DNA of 64,000 nt from Aptenodytes patagonicus (lineage: Eukaryota > Chordata > Aves > Sphenisciformes > Spheniscidae). The translations under genes were made by a program, and so were the position numbers. The notes beneath the pieces were generated by a model that was not told where the DNA came from, did no database searches, and saw nothing but the letters and a program-made list of their open reading frames with translations. Shown one piece after another: positions 48,145 to 60,600 of this stretch. The stretch spans positions 82,164,155 to 82,228,154 of the forward strand of contig NC_134982.1 of assembly GCF_965638725.1 (NCBI RefSeq), in the 5' to 3' direction. Every line of letters begins with the position of its first letter. Positions within the stretch are counted from its first letter, which is position 1.

Positions 48145-49900
48145 CCAGAAACAACTGCTGTGATGGTCTAGTGCAACCTGTTGTGTAACAAAGGGGTAGG
48201 ATTACCTGAGATGATTTCTGTTTTGATCAGAAAATGTCTTTTAAGGCATTGTGCAGTCTTCATTTTCAGAATTCCCAATGACGAGGAAATAGTCACAGCT
48301 CTCAACAAGCCTTTTGAATGGTTGACTGTACTTACAATTGAATTAAAAAAAAAAAAAAAAAAAGCTGTTACTTTTAATCTTAACTGCCTAGCTTCATCTT
48401 CCAGCCATTGGTAGCTGTACCTGGTCTACTAAGGTGAGGACCCTTCTTTTATCAGAATTCTCCCTGGTTTGGTACTTCAGATTCAGATCAATTCATCCCT
48501 TAACCTTGTTGGTGTAAAAGCAAAACATGTTGAGCTCCCTGACTATTTGATGTGTTTTCCAATATTTTAATAATTCTTGTGGATCTCCTCTTAATCCTTT
48601 CCAGTACATAAAAATCCTTTTTTTGACTGTGAGCAAAAGTAGACAATGAATGTTGTATCACTGTGAAATTCAAGCCTTCCCACTCTGGGCAAGTGCTTAT
48701 GGTTATATGTACAAGGATCACTTTTACCCTTTAAGCTGAAATAGCACATAGTCTTTGTTCTAGATGTGTGACTTAATATTTTGTATTAAAATATGTGTTA
48801 GTTGCGTAAAGCAAGCAGAAGAATCTGTCTGTATTAACGATCAATTCCCATTATTTGCTGCTTCCCCATAACTTTCAGACCTCACCAATAATAATTACAT
48901 ATTGTTTCTAGGTCATTAATCAAAATTTTAAGTAGCGTGGGGCCAAGACTGGTCTCACAGGACCCCATTAGAATCACTTCTTTTATGAGGATTCCCCATT
49001 TTTAAGTTACATTTGAGATCTGTGAATTAATCATTTTTTCATCCTTTAGTCTGTGTCAGATTAGCGTGGGATTATTTTAATTTTTAAATTTCCGCTTGTG
49101 GAATCAACACTTATGCAGACTTATGCAAGTCTGAGCATATATCGTTACGACTTTTGTGTTTGTCAACAAAACGTGTCTTTTTAAGTTACCGTGACAAAAT
49201 CTATTTTTCTTAAAAAGATCCTGCATTTACTGTATATATTTCTTTATTTACTGAACTCATATACATACTGATATGTGATGTCTTCTGCTATTTTGCTTGA
49301 GATGATGTCAAGCTAATATGTGTAGAGTTACATAAATTAGCCAGTATATAAAGTTGTATTGATACATGCTGGCTTTCTCCAAAGTTCTCTGAAACTTCCA
49401 CAGTGCTCGAAGACTTAAAGAAAATGGGCAGTTCTTATGTACTGATTTAAAAATTCCTAATGATAGCCACTTCATGCTAATGTCCTGCTTAGCCACTGCT
49501 GAAATGAAAACTTCATAATAGTTATGCCTTATGGCTACATAATTTGTATTTGTTCTATAATAACAGAAATATTTTGAATACTTGCTTTTTCTACTTTGAA
49601 TGCTTCTGTTATTTTCCATCTAATAATAAATCCACACTGTTCTAGGATTTCTTTTAGCCACACTTTTTTTGATGGGTGGTCAATGTAGGTTTTCATATGT
49701 TCTCTTGCTTCTCTGACCGGTTTTCAATAATGGATGGTTTGGGATGCTCATTATTATCTGTGTATTTCTTCTTTCTGCTGTAGAAAATGTACTTCTCTAG
49801 CTTTTTTAATTTTATTTTATTTTTACTTTAATGGCTTTAGTGGTTTCTCATGCTTTCGTGAATTTTTGGGAGAAAAGTCATGCTTGTACCATTTTGAAAT
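48145..49900 (-). mobile_element. Ancient CR1-family LINE relic, about 1.75 kb, in ATG10 intron 2, antisense
   Basis: Read on the - strand with the 3' end on the left, block order follows a CR1 type known from turtles and crocodilians. The 3' UTR region lies near 48155-48200 ('gtgatggtctagtgcaacctg'). 'cttcatcttccagccattgg' is near 48390-48412, and 'ctcctcttaatcctttcc' near 48585-48602. 'gtcattaatcaaaattttaagtagcgtggggcc' is at 48912-48944, the neighbourhood just upstream of the catalytic box, followed by 'ggaccccattagaatcac' near 48960. 'ctccaaagttctctgaaacttccacagtgctcgaagactta' is near 49377-49417. It is heavily mutated, with an inserted A19 run at 48345-48363. It differs from the type at 9.6-12.4 kb. 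Ends are approximate. Confidence 0.75.
48345..48363 (+). repeat. A19 run
   Basis: Nineteen consecutive A within the old CR1 relic; probably simple-repeat growth after insertion. Confidence 0.9.
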
Positions 49901-52900
49901 GCAAGAAGCCCCGGAATAAATGTATGCCATCATTTCTATATAAGTAATTATACATTAGCATTTGTCACCCTTTCATCACAGATGAAGCAGAATTTCAGTA
50001 AGAAACAGGATCTTGGCCTTAGATGGAGTCTGTTTAGAAGTTTTTAAAAGAGTGCAAATATTAGCCAAGTGTTACAATGCACCCTTTCTTACAGACAACC
50101 ATTTGAAACTTTAGATTTCAGTCCAAGGCTATATTTGCGAGGGTTTATTCAACAAAGAAAGATACTCTGAGCCTCTATCGGGAATTTAACACATGGGTCA
50201 AAGTTTGAACTTTCTGTGAAATAAGAAGCTTTGCTGGAAATAGCAGAATGAGATAGATTTTTGTTTTCACATATAAAAAAATTGTAAGAGGTTTTTTTTT
50301 TTAATGGGCCAAGTTGGCGACTCTGTGATTTCAGTGTGTGATAAAAACCTGGCCATTGAGACCATCCATTTATAGTATATAGTCCGGGAAGGAAGCTTTT
50401 CGTTAACAAGATGTCTCATTGTCTTTTTGCTTTTTTTACCAATACATGTCTTGTGGGTAGTTTGGGGCACTCTTAATTTTGCTGATGTAATGTACTTGGA
50501 TCCCATTCCTCATTCCATACTCACGTGAATAGACCCATTGATAGCAACAAGACCACACAAGTAAACCAGGCTTGTAGAACTGTGTTCTTGTGTTCCTATG
50601 TTTTCTGTAGAGATTAAATTTAGATGATGAAATACTCATTGTTTTTGTGGAGCTGGCTCTTGTGGCATAAGCTCACATGGCTCAAGCAGAACCCTGTATT
50701 TATAGCTGTAAGTGAAATGTTCTAAACTATGTTATTTTTATAATCTGCTTTTTTTTCCCGGAAGAAAGCTGTAAAAAAGCCAAGGGCACCTCTACTGTAG
50801 GACCTGATGGAGCTAAACTTGGGTGCTGTTGTTAGGGATGGGTAGTTAGATCCTGGCCGTGAAGGCTGCCCCCCATTTGCTTTCTGCTTTATGTTTGTTT
50901 CATATTTAGTTAGGTTAATCTAGGTAGTCATATCAAAGGCTATATCAGTTCATTGTTGCTTATGATACTCACAAGACAGCTGGAGTAGAAATTGACTCCC
51001 TTTCCACATTAATGGGATCAAAGTCCTTGCTGAAATACTAAGTTATTTGTAGGGGCAGAAGTGTACAAAATACATAACACTACAGAGAGTGCAACAGGAG
51101 GGTTGCTTCTTTCCTGCCACCTCTCCTCTAGCCTCTGACATACAGCTATCAAATACAGACTTCTAACTCCATGTTTCCAGCTATCCATAGATATTTTTTC
51201 ATGGCACTCAAATACTACAGAATGCAAAGGCTATGGAGCTTGGCTCCTTTCTGCTGACAGAAAGAACTGGTTCAGGGAGGTGAATACTATATCCAACCCT
51301 TCTCTGGCAAAGCTCATTGTGCCGTGGGGCATTTTTCCTCTGTGGGTGGCTGTAGTACTTTCTTTGCTGCTCTTAGGGGGATAAATACCAATGCAGGTAG
51401 CTTTACTCCTGCTGACACTTGCAAGAAGCTCCAGAAGGAGAGACTTGAGTGTTGAGAGTGAGAGAAGTGGCTTTTGTATCACCAAGTTAGGCTTAATTTT
51501 TCTGTCACTGTTGTCCTCTGCATGCTTCATTCTTCATTGCACAGGATGCAGTTGGTTCTGCAGCCAGGATATCCTGCAAAGTTTGGCGGATTCATGCTCT
51601 TGATGAGATTTAGTGAGAAAATAAGGCATGCAGTAGGGGAAGTTATGAGCAAGGTAATTGCTCATAGTATGATTCATGCTTAAAAATTCGTGGACAAAAA
51701 TACATGTACAGAGCATTACCATTTTTTATCAGGTGTGAAACTCAATAAGAACAAAGTAAACAAATAGCCCATAGCAGATCTTGCAGGTACATATATTCTA
51801 CAGTGTCCTTGAAAAGAGAGAACTGGTGTGTCAGAATAAAACCCGTGTTGATTTAAAGGTCAGAATACGTGAAATAAAACTGTGTCAGCAATGACAGATT
51901 TACCAAAGAGTTAAATTGTAGTTAAATTTGCAGTCTTGTCAAACAATTTAATGCTACATTAATGAATTTTGTAGAGAGACTGTTCTGATGAAAAAGGATT
52001 CTATTCAAATGTTGCACATGTACTTTCTGTGTTTGTCTAAAATAAAATGTAATGAAACAGCTAATAAAACCCCAATTTATTTGTTTCCTTTGAGAAATAA
52101 GTTCTTAACTTGCAACTACTGTTCTTTATGTTCTGCATACTCTTCCTCCCTTTCAGAGTGTACATTTTTCCAATGATCTGTTACTAAACTTTTTCTCTCC
52201 TCTTACTTCTAATTAAAAAAAAAAAATGTTTATGTATGTATGCAGATGAGTCAGGTCAGCAAGGGGCGAAAGCTCCTAAAACCTTTTCCTGCCACTCTGA
52301 AATTGCACAAGGGCCTTTTACAACAGTAGACCATGTGGCCTGGGAAGCAGAATGATAAAAAGGGAACTGGGAGAAGGTACAGCTTTGTCTGTTTTCTCTT
52401 ACATTTGACCCTCAGAGGGAGCAAATTGTGACTCTGCACACAAGTTCTGAAGTGGTTTGGGTTTTTTTTTTCAGGACTTTAAAAAAGTTAGAGGGGGAAC
52501 AGAGCAAAAATAAACCAATCTACTAAGAAGTGGGAATTTTATACTGGTGTGAATGCATTGCTTGAGATAGGTCAAAATCGTTAACAGCTGCTCATCTCTT
52601 CATGACCTTAGTGCACTGTCTTCCAGTTCTTTGGCACTCATCCTGATCCCCAGGTAGCAGTTGTCTTAATTGATAGCTATATTAAATTTTATTTTTACTG
52701 TTCAGGTCTTTGACTTCCTTTAACACCAAGAATTAGTGTAAACTACCTGTGAGAAGATGCTGAAAAGCAGTGCAGTCATCGGTGCCTATAAAAAGACTTG
52801 GAGCTTATGCCTAAATACCACGCTCTGTTTATTTTCTAGAACAGTAATAGCATTTAGCATTTTGGCTACAGAATTTTTTTTTCTTTCTTATTCTCTGAAC

Positions 52901-52904
52901 ACAG
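49901..52904 (+). other. ATG10: ATG10 intron 2, last segment
   Basis: No further exon or clear repeat recognised. The intron ends in a strong pyrimidine tract followed by ACAG at 52901-52904. Confidence 0.65.
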
Positions 52905-53024
52905 GACCTTGGTGATGGTTACCTTAGTAAAACACACTTCCAAGTAAGAAATAGAAACATCCCACCAGATCTCAAGGAGAAAAACAGTGATAACATTGAA
53001 CAAACGTTATTTACACATGTTGAA
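52905..53024 (+). CDS. ATG10: ATG10, second coding exon (partial gene)
   Basis: A 120-bp exon (40 codons) entered and left in phase 0, compatible with the exon at 47810-47935. It is flanked by a long T-rich tract plus ACAG and by a perfect donor, GTAAGT, at 53025. It opens with DLGDGYLSKTHFQVRN, aligning with mammalian DCSDGYMCKIHFQIKN, the beta-strand region of the E2-like fold. The second half (around residues 19-40 of the exon) is acidic and poorly conserved, as is the equivalent stretch in mammals. The next exons should carry the YEYHVLYSCSYQVPV block and the HPC active-site region. I found neither between 53025 and 64000, so the gene runs off the right edge of the window. Confidence 0.93.
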
Positions 53025-54276
53025 GTAAGTACAGATTTTAGACTTTTGTGTTTATAAAATAAATCATGAACAGGATATTTTAAAATATTATACTATTAAA
53101 TTAAATCCCTCCAGAAGGATTTCAGATGTTAAGTTTCCAGTGGCTTTTAATTATTCCTTCTACAGTTGTTCTTATTCAGGTGTACAGCTATATTGGTGAT
53201 GAAAATTGGGAGGAAATGGAAAGGCTCCAGCATCTTTCATGTATATATTTTCCTCATGGAAGGATAATATTTTGTTGCACATTGATTCACTAACATTAAG
53301 GAAACTTTTTTGTGTGTGTGGAAGAAGATTAAGCATCAAGATTTAGTTATCTTAGAGGTAAATATTAATTAAAAAAATAAAGACAACTTTGTGGTTAATA
53401 TTAATTTGAAGTGTGTAAGTTGGGTATAGGAATTTTATACTCAGTGCATACTTTTCTACTGTGGAACTAACTTAAAATACTGAACAATTTTTTGAAACCG
53501 GTGGTGGGAAATAAAATAGATTTGGTGTTCTTGAAGGAGAATAAACTTCTTTCTTCCAGAAAATGAAAACCATTCGTTAAACTCAGGGTGAACTGATCTG
53601 AATAATTATTTTCTTGTTTGATTCTGCATTAGACCTCCAGATTATTGACTGATCGAGATATAAACAGTAGAAATTCACTCCCTTGTTATGTTGTTAGCAT
53701 AAATATGAAAAGAAATCTTGGATTATAATTGACTGAAAACAATGTATTCTATATATTATAAATTGTTGAATAGATGGACATGGTATATTTTCCAGTTACC
53801 TTTTTCTGCAACAATTCCTTTTCTTTTTTCATCAGCACACTGATTTTTATTTTTTTTTCCACAGAGACTCCAGTACAGGGTCTGAAATGAATATTCTTTT
53901 GGCCTGGTTTCTGAAGGAAATGGCACTTAAAACAATCATGCTGTCCGTTAGTCTGTGATGTAGTCATTTCTACTGATTTTTGAGTTCACTCACAGGTTTC
54001 AGCTGTATTTTAAAGAGGGGTAGATATCAAAAAGTACTTGGTTCTTAAAAATTTTGTGAAAGCAGATGGCTGGCTAGATGAAAGATGACTTTTACTGGCA
54101 GGTAGAAGTCTGATCTTTACATTCTGTTTGGCTGGTCAGTGCAAGTTCAGGACTGGACTAAAGCAGCACTTTGGTGCCTTAGAGTGCCATGAGGAACAGC
54201 TAGGGTTCAAATGACACAAGTAAGCTGGAAACAAGATGTGGTTCTTTTACCAATACGATGACTCGTTCAAGCCACT

Positions 54277-54300
54277 AAAAAAAAAAAAAAAAAAAAAAAA
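54277..54300 (+). repeat. A24 run
   Basis: Twenty-four consecutive A. A retroposed 3' tail is possible, but the preceding sequence has no recognisable source gene and no AATAAA signal close by. Confidence 0.9.
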
Positions 54301-54903
54301 GAAAATTTTACAACCCCATTGTTGATACACCAGCTTTGATACGAATTGGAATCCATATAATCTTTAGAATCATTATCTTGCTTTTGTTTGATAAGTACCA
54401 ATTATAAGCATAGTATGTAAGTCATCTGAAGCGTAGCTGAAGCATTTTAAGTTTTCCTTTAATTTAAATTCTAGTATTTCCTAAAATGAAGGCTAGTATC
54501 AGTGCTTCAGAGGTTGTTACTTATTTGTCACTACAGCAGTGTTTGTATACTTCAATTCTGACTTGTAAGAACAGATTACTGTTTATATTCAAAATTGCTT
54601 TTCATGATTGTGACTTTTTTTTTATAATGAATCAAGTCTTCATTACAGAGCATATTTTAAAAGAACATCTTGTAAAAAGTCATTGAGTCCTTCTGGAAAG
54701 AAGTATCAGCTATAGAAAAAGTGTCACAACACAAAAAAGGCTTCAGAGCCTGTAACATACTGAAACAGAGTTCTCAATATACTGAAATATAATAAACAGT
54801 CTTTAATATACAGAAATACGATTCCAGGCCAAACTCTATGGTTTATCAAGATACTAATATTAATAATTACCTCTTGAAATATTGTGCAAGATTTCTGTGT
54901 TTT

Positions 54904-54953
54904 GAATCCTAGAAATGTCTAGGTTGAAAGGGACCTTGAACATTAGCTGATTC
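54904..54953 (-). mobile_element. CR1-like 3'-end scrap
   Basis: 'gaatcctagaaatgtctaggttgaaagggaccttgaa' resembles the 3' end of a CR1 read on the - strand, diverged and only about 50 bp long. Such short similarity could also come from another repeat carrying the same tail. Confidence 0.45.
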
Positions 54954-57017
54954 TCTTTGAGAAGGAGCCTTTGTTCATGTTGTGTAGTGGCAGTAAAGAT
55001 GAGTGAAGCAAGAGAAAGGTCTTAGAAAATTATGTAGGTTATAAGAGATGAGGTTATGCATAAGAAAAAAATTGAGTTTCTTCTCCAAAATGTTCACTGC
55101 ATAATAGAGATTATGTCAAATTTATATTCTTCATTGAACTGAAAGGTAATCAGGCTGTTAAAGTTACTTAATCTAGAAAATGGGAGAAGCACACCAGTAA
55201 GTTGGAAAATGACATTCGCTATGGATACACAAAGTAAAACTATATACTTAACACTAAGGGAAAGATAGAAACGGTGACTGTAGAGGGGATAAATGTGCTC
55301 AAGCACAGCAGTGCGGGTATAAGATGCATGTTCTTTTCCACAGATGTTGAATACGAGAGTCCTGTTGCACTGTTCTAACAGCCTGTTATTTAAATAGGTT
55401 TTGTTTTTGTAAAAATACATGTTGCACCCATAAATCACATGGTATTATAGAGTTACTACATTATCTTTCAATGTTATTGAAATACATTCTGATGAACAGA
55501 GTTCAGCAAAAGTTGTGGTCTTGGTAGAACTTGGAAAGTTTTCCATTGGTTATATGCCTTCAATATTTAGCATTTTTTTCCTTAGAAAATTTATAAATTT
55601 TATTTTTATATATTTGAAGTCTAAAGGAGCTCTAGATAATAATTTTAATTTACTTTGGAAAAATTGTGGCCATTCTCTGATAGTTACATATTTCACAATT
55701 TTCAGTTTCAGAATTACTGTTGTGATCTAGATTTATCTATATTGTATCTCTACTATTTGTGTCTTACTGAGATATTTCCATCTGCCAGTAGCCTGATCAT
55801 CTTCTTCAAGGCGTGGTAGGAGATACGAGGCATAGTTTTATGTAAGATAATTAACTAGGAACAGCAAGAAAGGAAAAATTGGGAAATTAAGGTCTGAGTA
55901 ATCAATATCCATGGTTAGGAAAAAACAGTGTTGACAAAAAGACAAGGGATAAAATGTGCTATGGTATATGACAGGGCATAAGAGGCCACAAGATTTTCCT
56001 CTCCTGTTCCTGGGAATCCAGTTCAGAGATTACAAATAGAACGTTAGTTTTGGCAGGCAAGGTGAAAATTAGGAGGAAAATAAGAAGACAAATTCTTGAA
56101 GCTGAGGGAAATACAGGAAAGTTATCCATAATGAAGATATAACCCCTATTTAAGTAGTTGAACCAAAGGTGCATCAGGGAAGAGATGATGCTGAATAAAT
56201 CAGTGAGTATATCCTGTTGTAGCAAAGAGTACAATTAGGACGTTGAAACTGCAGAGAAGCAAAATTATTACTGTTCTGTTTTTTTTAAATCTGTGAAGAG
56301 ATACTGAAGTATGGTGATACAGTGCAGAAAATACACAGAATAGCTGAAGTAACTTTATTCAAATAGAAAATCAATTATCAGTTATTACAGTATCAAAAAT
56401 GTGCTAATCTTACGAGATCTCCAGGGAACCTGATCAAATTATTTGAAAAGTTTATTTCAGCTCATTGGTCATATGGACAGTTAACGTTTCCAACTTTCCG
56501 TCTCATTGTCTGGTATCTAAATATTTGGAGCCTTCCTGGTGAAGGAGTGATGAATAACTATGTATTGTGGTCTTTTCTACAGAGCAGTCTGTATTACGTG
56601 GTATGCTTGGTTTCATTTACACAAGTTGTGTTTTCATCTGAAAACCAAGAATAAAATTCTGTGTGGGTTTCTTTCTGCTTATTTTAGATATCTGCAATAT
56701 AGAGCTTGTCACTTAAATCTTTGTTTCAGCCTGAGGAGGTAAAAAAACATTTTTGGGTATAAATCAGTCAACCTATTTTAGGTGTCTTCTCTAGGAGAAG
56801 ATGAGTCTAAAAGTGTCCATTTTTCTTCACTGATGATCAAGGGAAGCTAGATGGTAGGTGTCTGCATTTTGTCATGTGAATCTCATACAACAAAATACGG
56901 ATGTGAGCTCATTAAAAGCAGTAGTAATTGTTGCTGGTGACTTCACTAGGCTGAGATTTCACTTTGACAGTAAAGCTTATACTTAGCTGAGGACTGTATT
57001 TTGTAAAGTAGCAACTC

Positions 57018-57040
57018 AAAAAAAAAAAAAAAAAAAAAAA
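57018..57040 (+). repeat. A23 run
   Basis: Twenty-three consecutive A, followed after one G by six more A. No source transcript recognised upstream. Confidence 0.9.
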
Positions 57041-57578
57041 GAAAAAAGGATTTAAGGATAAACCGTTGGAGCAACTGACATTGGCTTAAGCTTTGATTGA
57101 AATCCTTACATTGAGACTGGCATGCTTGTGCAGTGGAACGCTGTGGCCTTTGTGATACTGGGAGTCAGAACTGGCAGTCACAGTACATGTAATGGATCTG
57201 CACATGCTAGTATGCCAAAGTACCACCCCTTTTCAGGGGGACGGTGGTGCAAGTTGCTGTATTCCAGCTCTTGTTGGAACTTCTCACCTGCACAGAGGTT
57301 CCTGTATTGCAGGTATTGTGCGATACTAAGGATCAGCTGATTGTCAGTAAATTGCTGTAATGGGAGGCAGCCTGCTCTATAGGACCAGCAGGAATACAGC
57401 AGAAACTAAGAACAGGTTTGGGAACCACTGTGCTGTACTGCAGCAAGTTTGCATGTTATCTAGTATGAAGCAGGTTTTCCATTTTCTGGAACTTGAAGGC
57501 TTCTGCCATGCACATAATAGTTAATCGATGGTTTCTTCAGCTCATCGGCAAGCCTGCAGAATTCAGACTGTCTCCTTG

Positions 57579-57676
57579 TTATCCTTTCGTATGTCAGTGA
57601 ACCTTTGATATCTGCTGGTTTCCAGACTTATCCTTTCGTATGTCAGTGAACCTTTGATATCTGCTGGTTTCCAGAC
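57579..57676 (+). repeat. Perfect 49-bp tandem duplication
   Basis: Two directly adjacent, identical 49-bp units occupy 57579-57627 and 57628-57676, each starting TTATCCTTTCG and ending GGTTTCCAGAC. The absence of any mismatch suggests a recent event or an assembly duplication. It lies in an ATG10 intron with no coding effect expected. Confidence 0.97.
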
Positions 57677-60600
57677 ACACTCTTGCTAATTCCTGAGCTG
57701 TCCTAGACAGTAGAGGAATTGCCTTATGAACGTGCATGAGGACTGTATAGGGTGTTGGGAGCTGTGAGCTGAAGGCTCACAGCTTTAAGTGGGTACAGTA
57801 TAAGCGTCATGAGTTGGATTGTATTCTTTATATTGAAATGACCCTTAAGACAAGCTTAGATGAAGGTAAATATAAAAAAGGGTTTATGCCCACATAGGTG
57901 CACTGACACTATAAAGGCAAGGTATCTGGAGACAGGTATGCTTAAATGCTAATATCTACTTAGAGCAGTTTAAGAAAGTTTCTCTCTTTGTACTGGCCGT
58001 AACTGAGTTGTCAAGCTGTTTGTCTAACCAGGTGCCTGGGGATCCTGTTTTATGCAGACCCTATCTTTCCATTTGCTAGAAAAGGATTGAGAATGTTCCT
58101 CTGGAATGCCATTCTCTGATTTCTGTGGATTTAGTTTAATGAAGATGTTTGTTTTAACGCCCAGATTGGTAAACAGAAACTACTAAGGACATTGTCACTA
58201 ACCATAAACAAACTTTTGACTGAGTTTGTGGAGGACAACCTTCTAACCAGTAAGATTGGACTCAGACCCTAGGATATGAGCGGAAGAGATCATAAATCTT
58301 TTAGAGTATCTTCCAATAGAATAAAAATAACATGAGATGCAAAGCAAGGAACTGATACAAACACACAGTGCCATTTGAAAATTTTTAAGTTGCAATTTTG
58401 CTCTGGTTAAATTTTTATTGAATCAGTTGTTGTCTTTCTGTGCTGTCCTGACTTCATGCCAGATGAGTGTCATCTATACTTTTCTGCAGACAGCATAAAT
58501 CTTGTGTAACCTTCATACTGTGTTCTGGCTAATTCAGCAACAATCTTCAGTGTATATTCTGTCTTGATCCAAATCACATCTGTCCTGCCAAGAGATCTGT
58601 CAGGGTCTGTATCAATGAACATGGCATTGTGTCTTCTTTTGTATAACTTATTTTATATGTGGAAACATGTTTCAAATATTTCTATATTGACAACCTTATA
58701 TTACCCAAATTTATAAATGAGATTCACCTAAGTTGTTCATCACAAGCTCTTCACTGAGACTAAATGCAATGATGACCAGCTGTGGGAGGTAGTAAGTTTG
58801 ATGAACTTAACCTGGGCTTGGTTTTGAGGGATACTGTGGCACTGGTATCTTGACTGTGTGAGGCAGTAGCTTCTGCTTCCACTGAAACTGGAATCTTACT
58901 CTTCTATATTTGTGGGTTTTTTTTTCCCTTTTCAATCATCCTTCTTTTTTCCAGTCTGAGTAAATCACAGTGAACAGAATGTTTTTTCCTCCCTATGACT
59001 GAAACTATTCAAATGCTACAAAGTCATATTTCATTTACTTTATTGTGAGCCCAGGTAGCCAACTGCACTGAAACAATGCCTTTCATTCTAGACTTTAGTA
59101 TTTACCATGAGCTGTATCCAACTCCAGCTTTTGTTAAGTGCTATGTAGACACATTTTAAGCAATGACAGAACAATTACATACATTATTATGTGAGTTGTT
59201 GATAAGGTGAAAAATACTGTACGAAATTCAAAATGAAGATAGTCCTCCTGCCGCAAAGAGCTTATAGTCTAAAAGAGTAAAGTAGGAAAATCTGGATTCA
59301 CTTTATGCATTCTTTTTGTTTGTTATTCAAATAGCTCAAGGGAAGCAATAACTTGGAGTAATAATTCTCTGTGTGTGGTTTGTCTCAGCTCTGCTGGGTA
59401 TTGCAGAAGAAGTGAGTCAGGGTGGAACCATTTCTGAAGCTATAGCCATTGCTACTTTATGAAGCAGTGGGCATGTTGGGAATGTTGAAGGTCTGTTAAT
59501 ACCTGATGTTGCCTTTGGAAAATGAGCACTGAGCTTCGCAGACAAGTTACGTATTTACTTTTACGTGGACTCCACCTTTGCTGGCAGATGTTCATTAGTG
59601 TTAGTGAAGATCTGCCTGATGGAGGATGTGGGAATGAGTCTGACATCTTTCTTAAACTTCATAATACCATGTGATTTGCTGTTCAGCTGCGCTGTTCAGT
59701 TTATAACAACTGGAAAATTACAATTCTTAGTAATTATTAATCATTTTTTCTCTAAACAAATCCAGTATTTTTAGAATTAAGAACAACTCCCTTTTTTGTG
59801 CAAAAGTAAATAAGATGAACTCAGCGTAAACATTTGCATAACCACAGTATTTGTTGGATGGTTAAAAAATGTGAATTGAAAACCCAGCAAACAGTACTTA
59901 AAGAGAAAAATGTAAATACATTTGATGGAATCCAGCACTCACTGCAGAAAATAACGAAAGGACCTTAGTAAAGAGGGAGAAAATCAAGTATTACATACTC
60001 ACCTAAACCATCAGTTTGTAATGAATGATCCGAGTTTAAGAGCAGTGCAGTTGCTCAGAAACAGGTAAGTTTACCCCTAGTCTTTTCTGTAGTTTCCCTG
60101 TTGCTCTGAGAAGGGAATTAAATCATGCTGCATCTGTATTCAACCCAAAATATGTTCCTTTGAAAAAATGATGTGGGAAGCTTTGGTAGCTGTGATAGGA
60201 AGGAAGTATTCTAATTTCAGTTTGTCTTGGATCTACTCAGACCCTTTTCATCACTCTTGGCTTCCTATCCCAATTCCACTCGGTCTCCTGGGAGTGAGCT
60301 TGCTCTTTGGTGCTGCTGCCCAAAATGTTGCTAGTCAGCCTTCGTTGGGCCACAGTACATGTTTATGCCCAGTAATTCTCTGTTAGCCAGGCCAGTGTTT
60401 GGCCCCATCTTCCAAATTGCCTTAATGCTTCGTTGTCTAGCATATGTACCAGAAACCTTTTCAAATGCCAGGTCACAGAAAGGAAACCCAAGTTGTTGAT
60501 GGAAACCTGTAAAAAAAAAAAAAAAAATCAAGAAACCCCTTATTCTAAGGAGATCTAAAGTGTGTTGCAAAATGCAGTGAAGATGCTGGTGATTTTGCTT

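Larger units (their letters stand above)
53025..57578 (+). other. ATG10: ATG10 intron 3, first segment
   Basis: AT-rich intronic sequence, no exon recognised. It includes the CR1 scrap and the two A runs listed separately. Confidence 0.6.

Noticed and set aside
54180-57040. Possible processed pseudogenes ending in the A24 and A23 runs
   Set aside because: The preceding sequence has no recognisable coding source, no polyadenylation signal near the runs and no visible target duplication.
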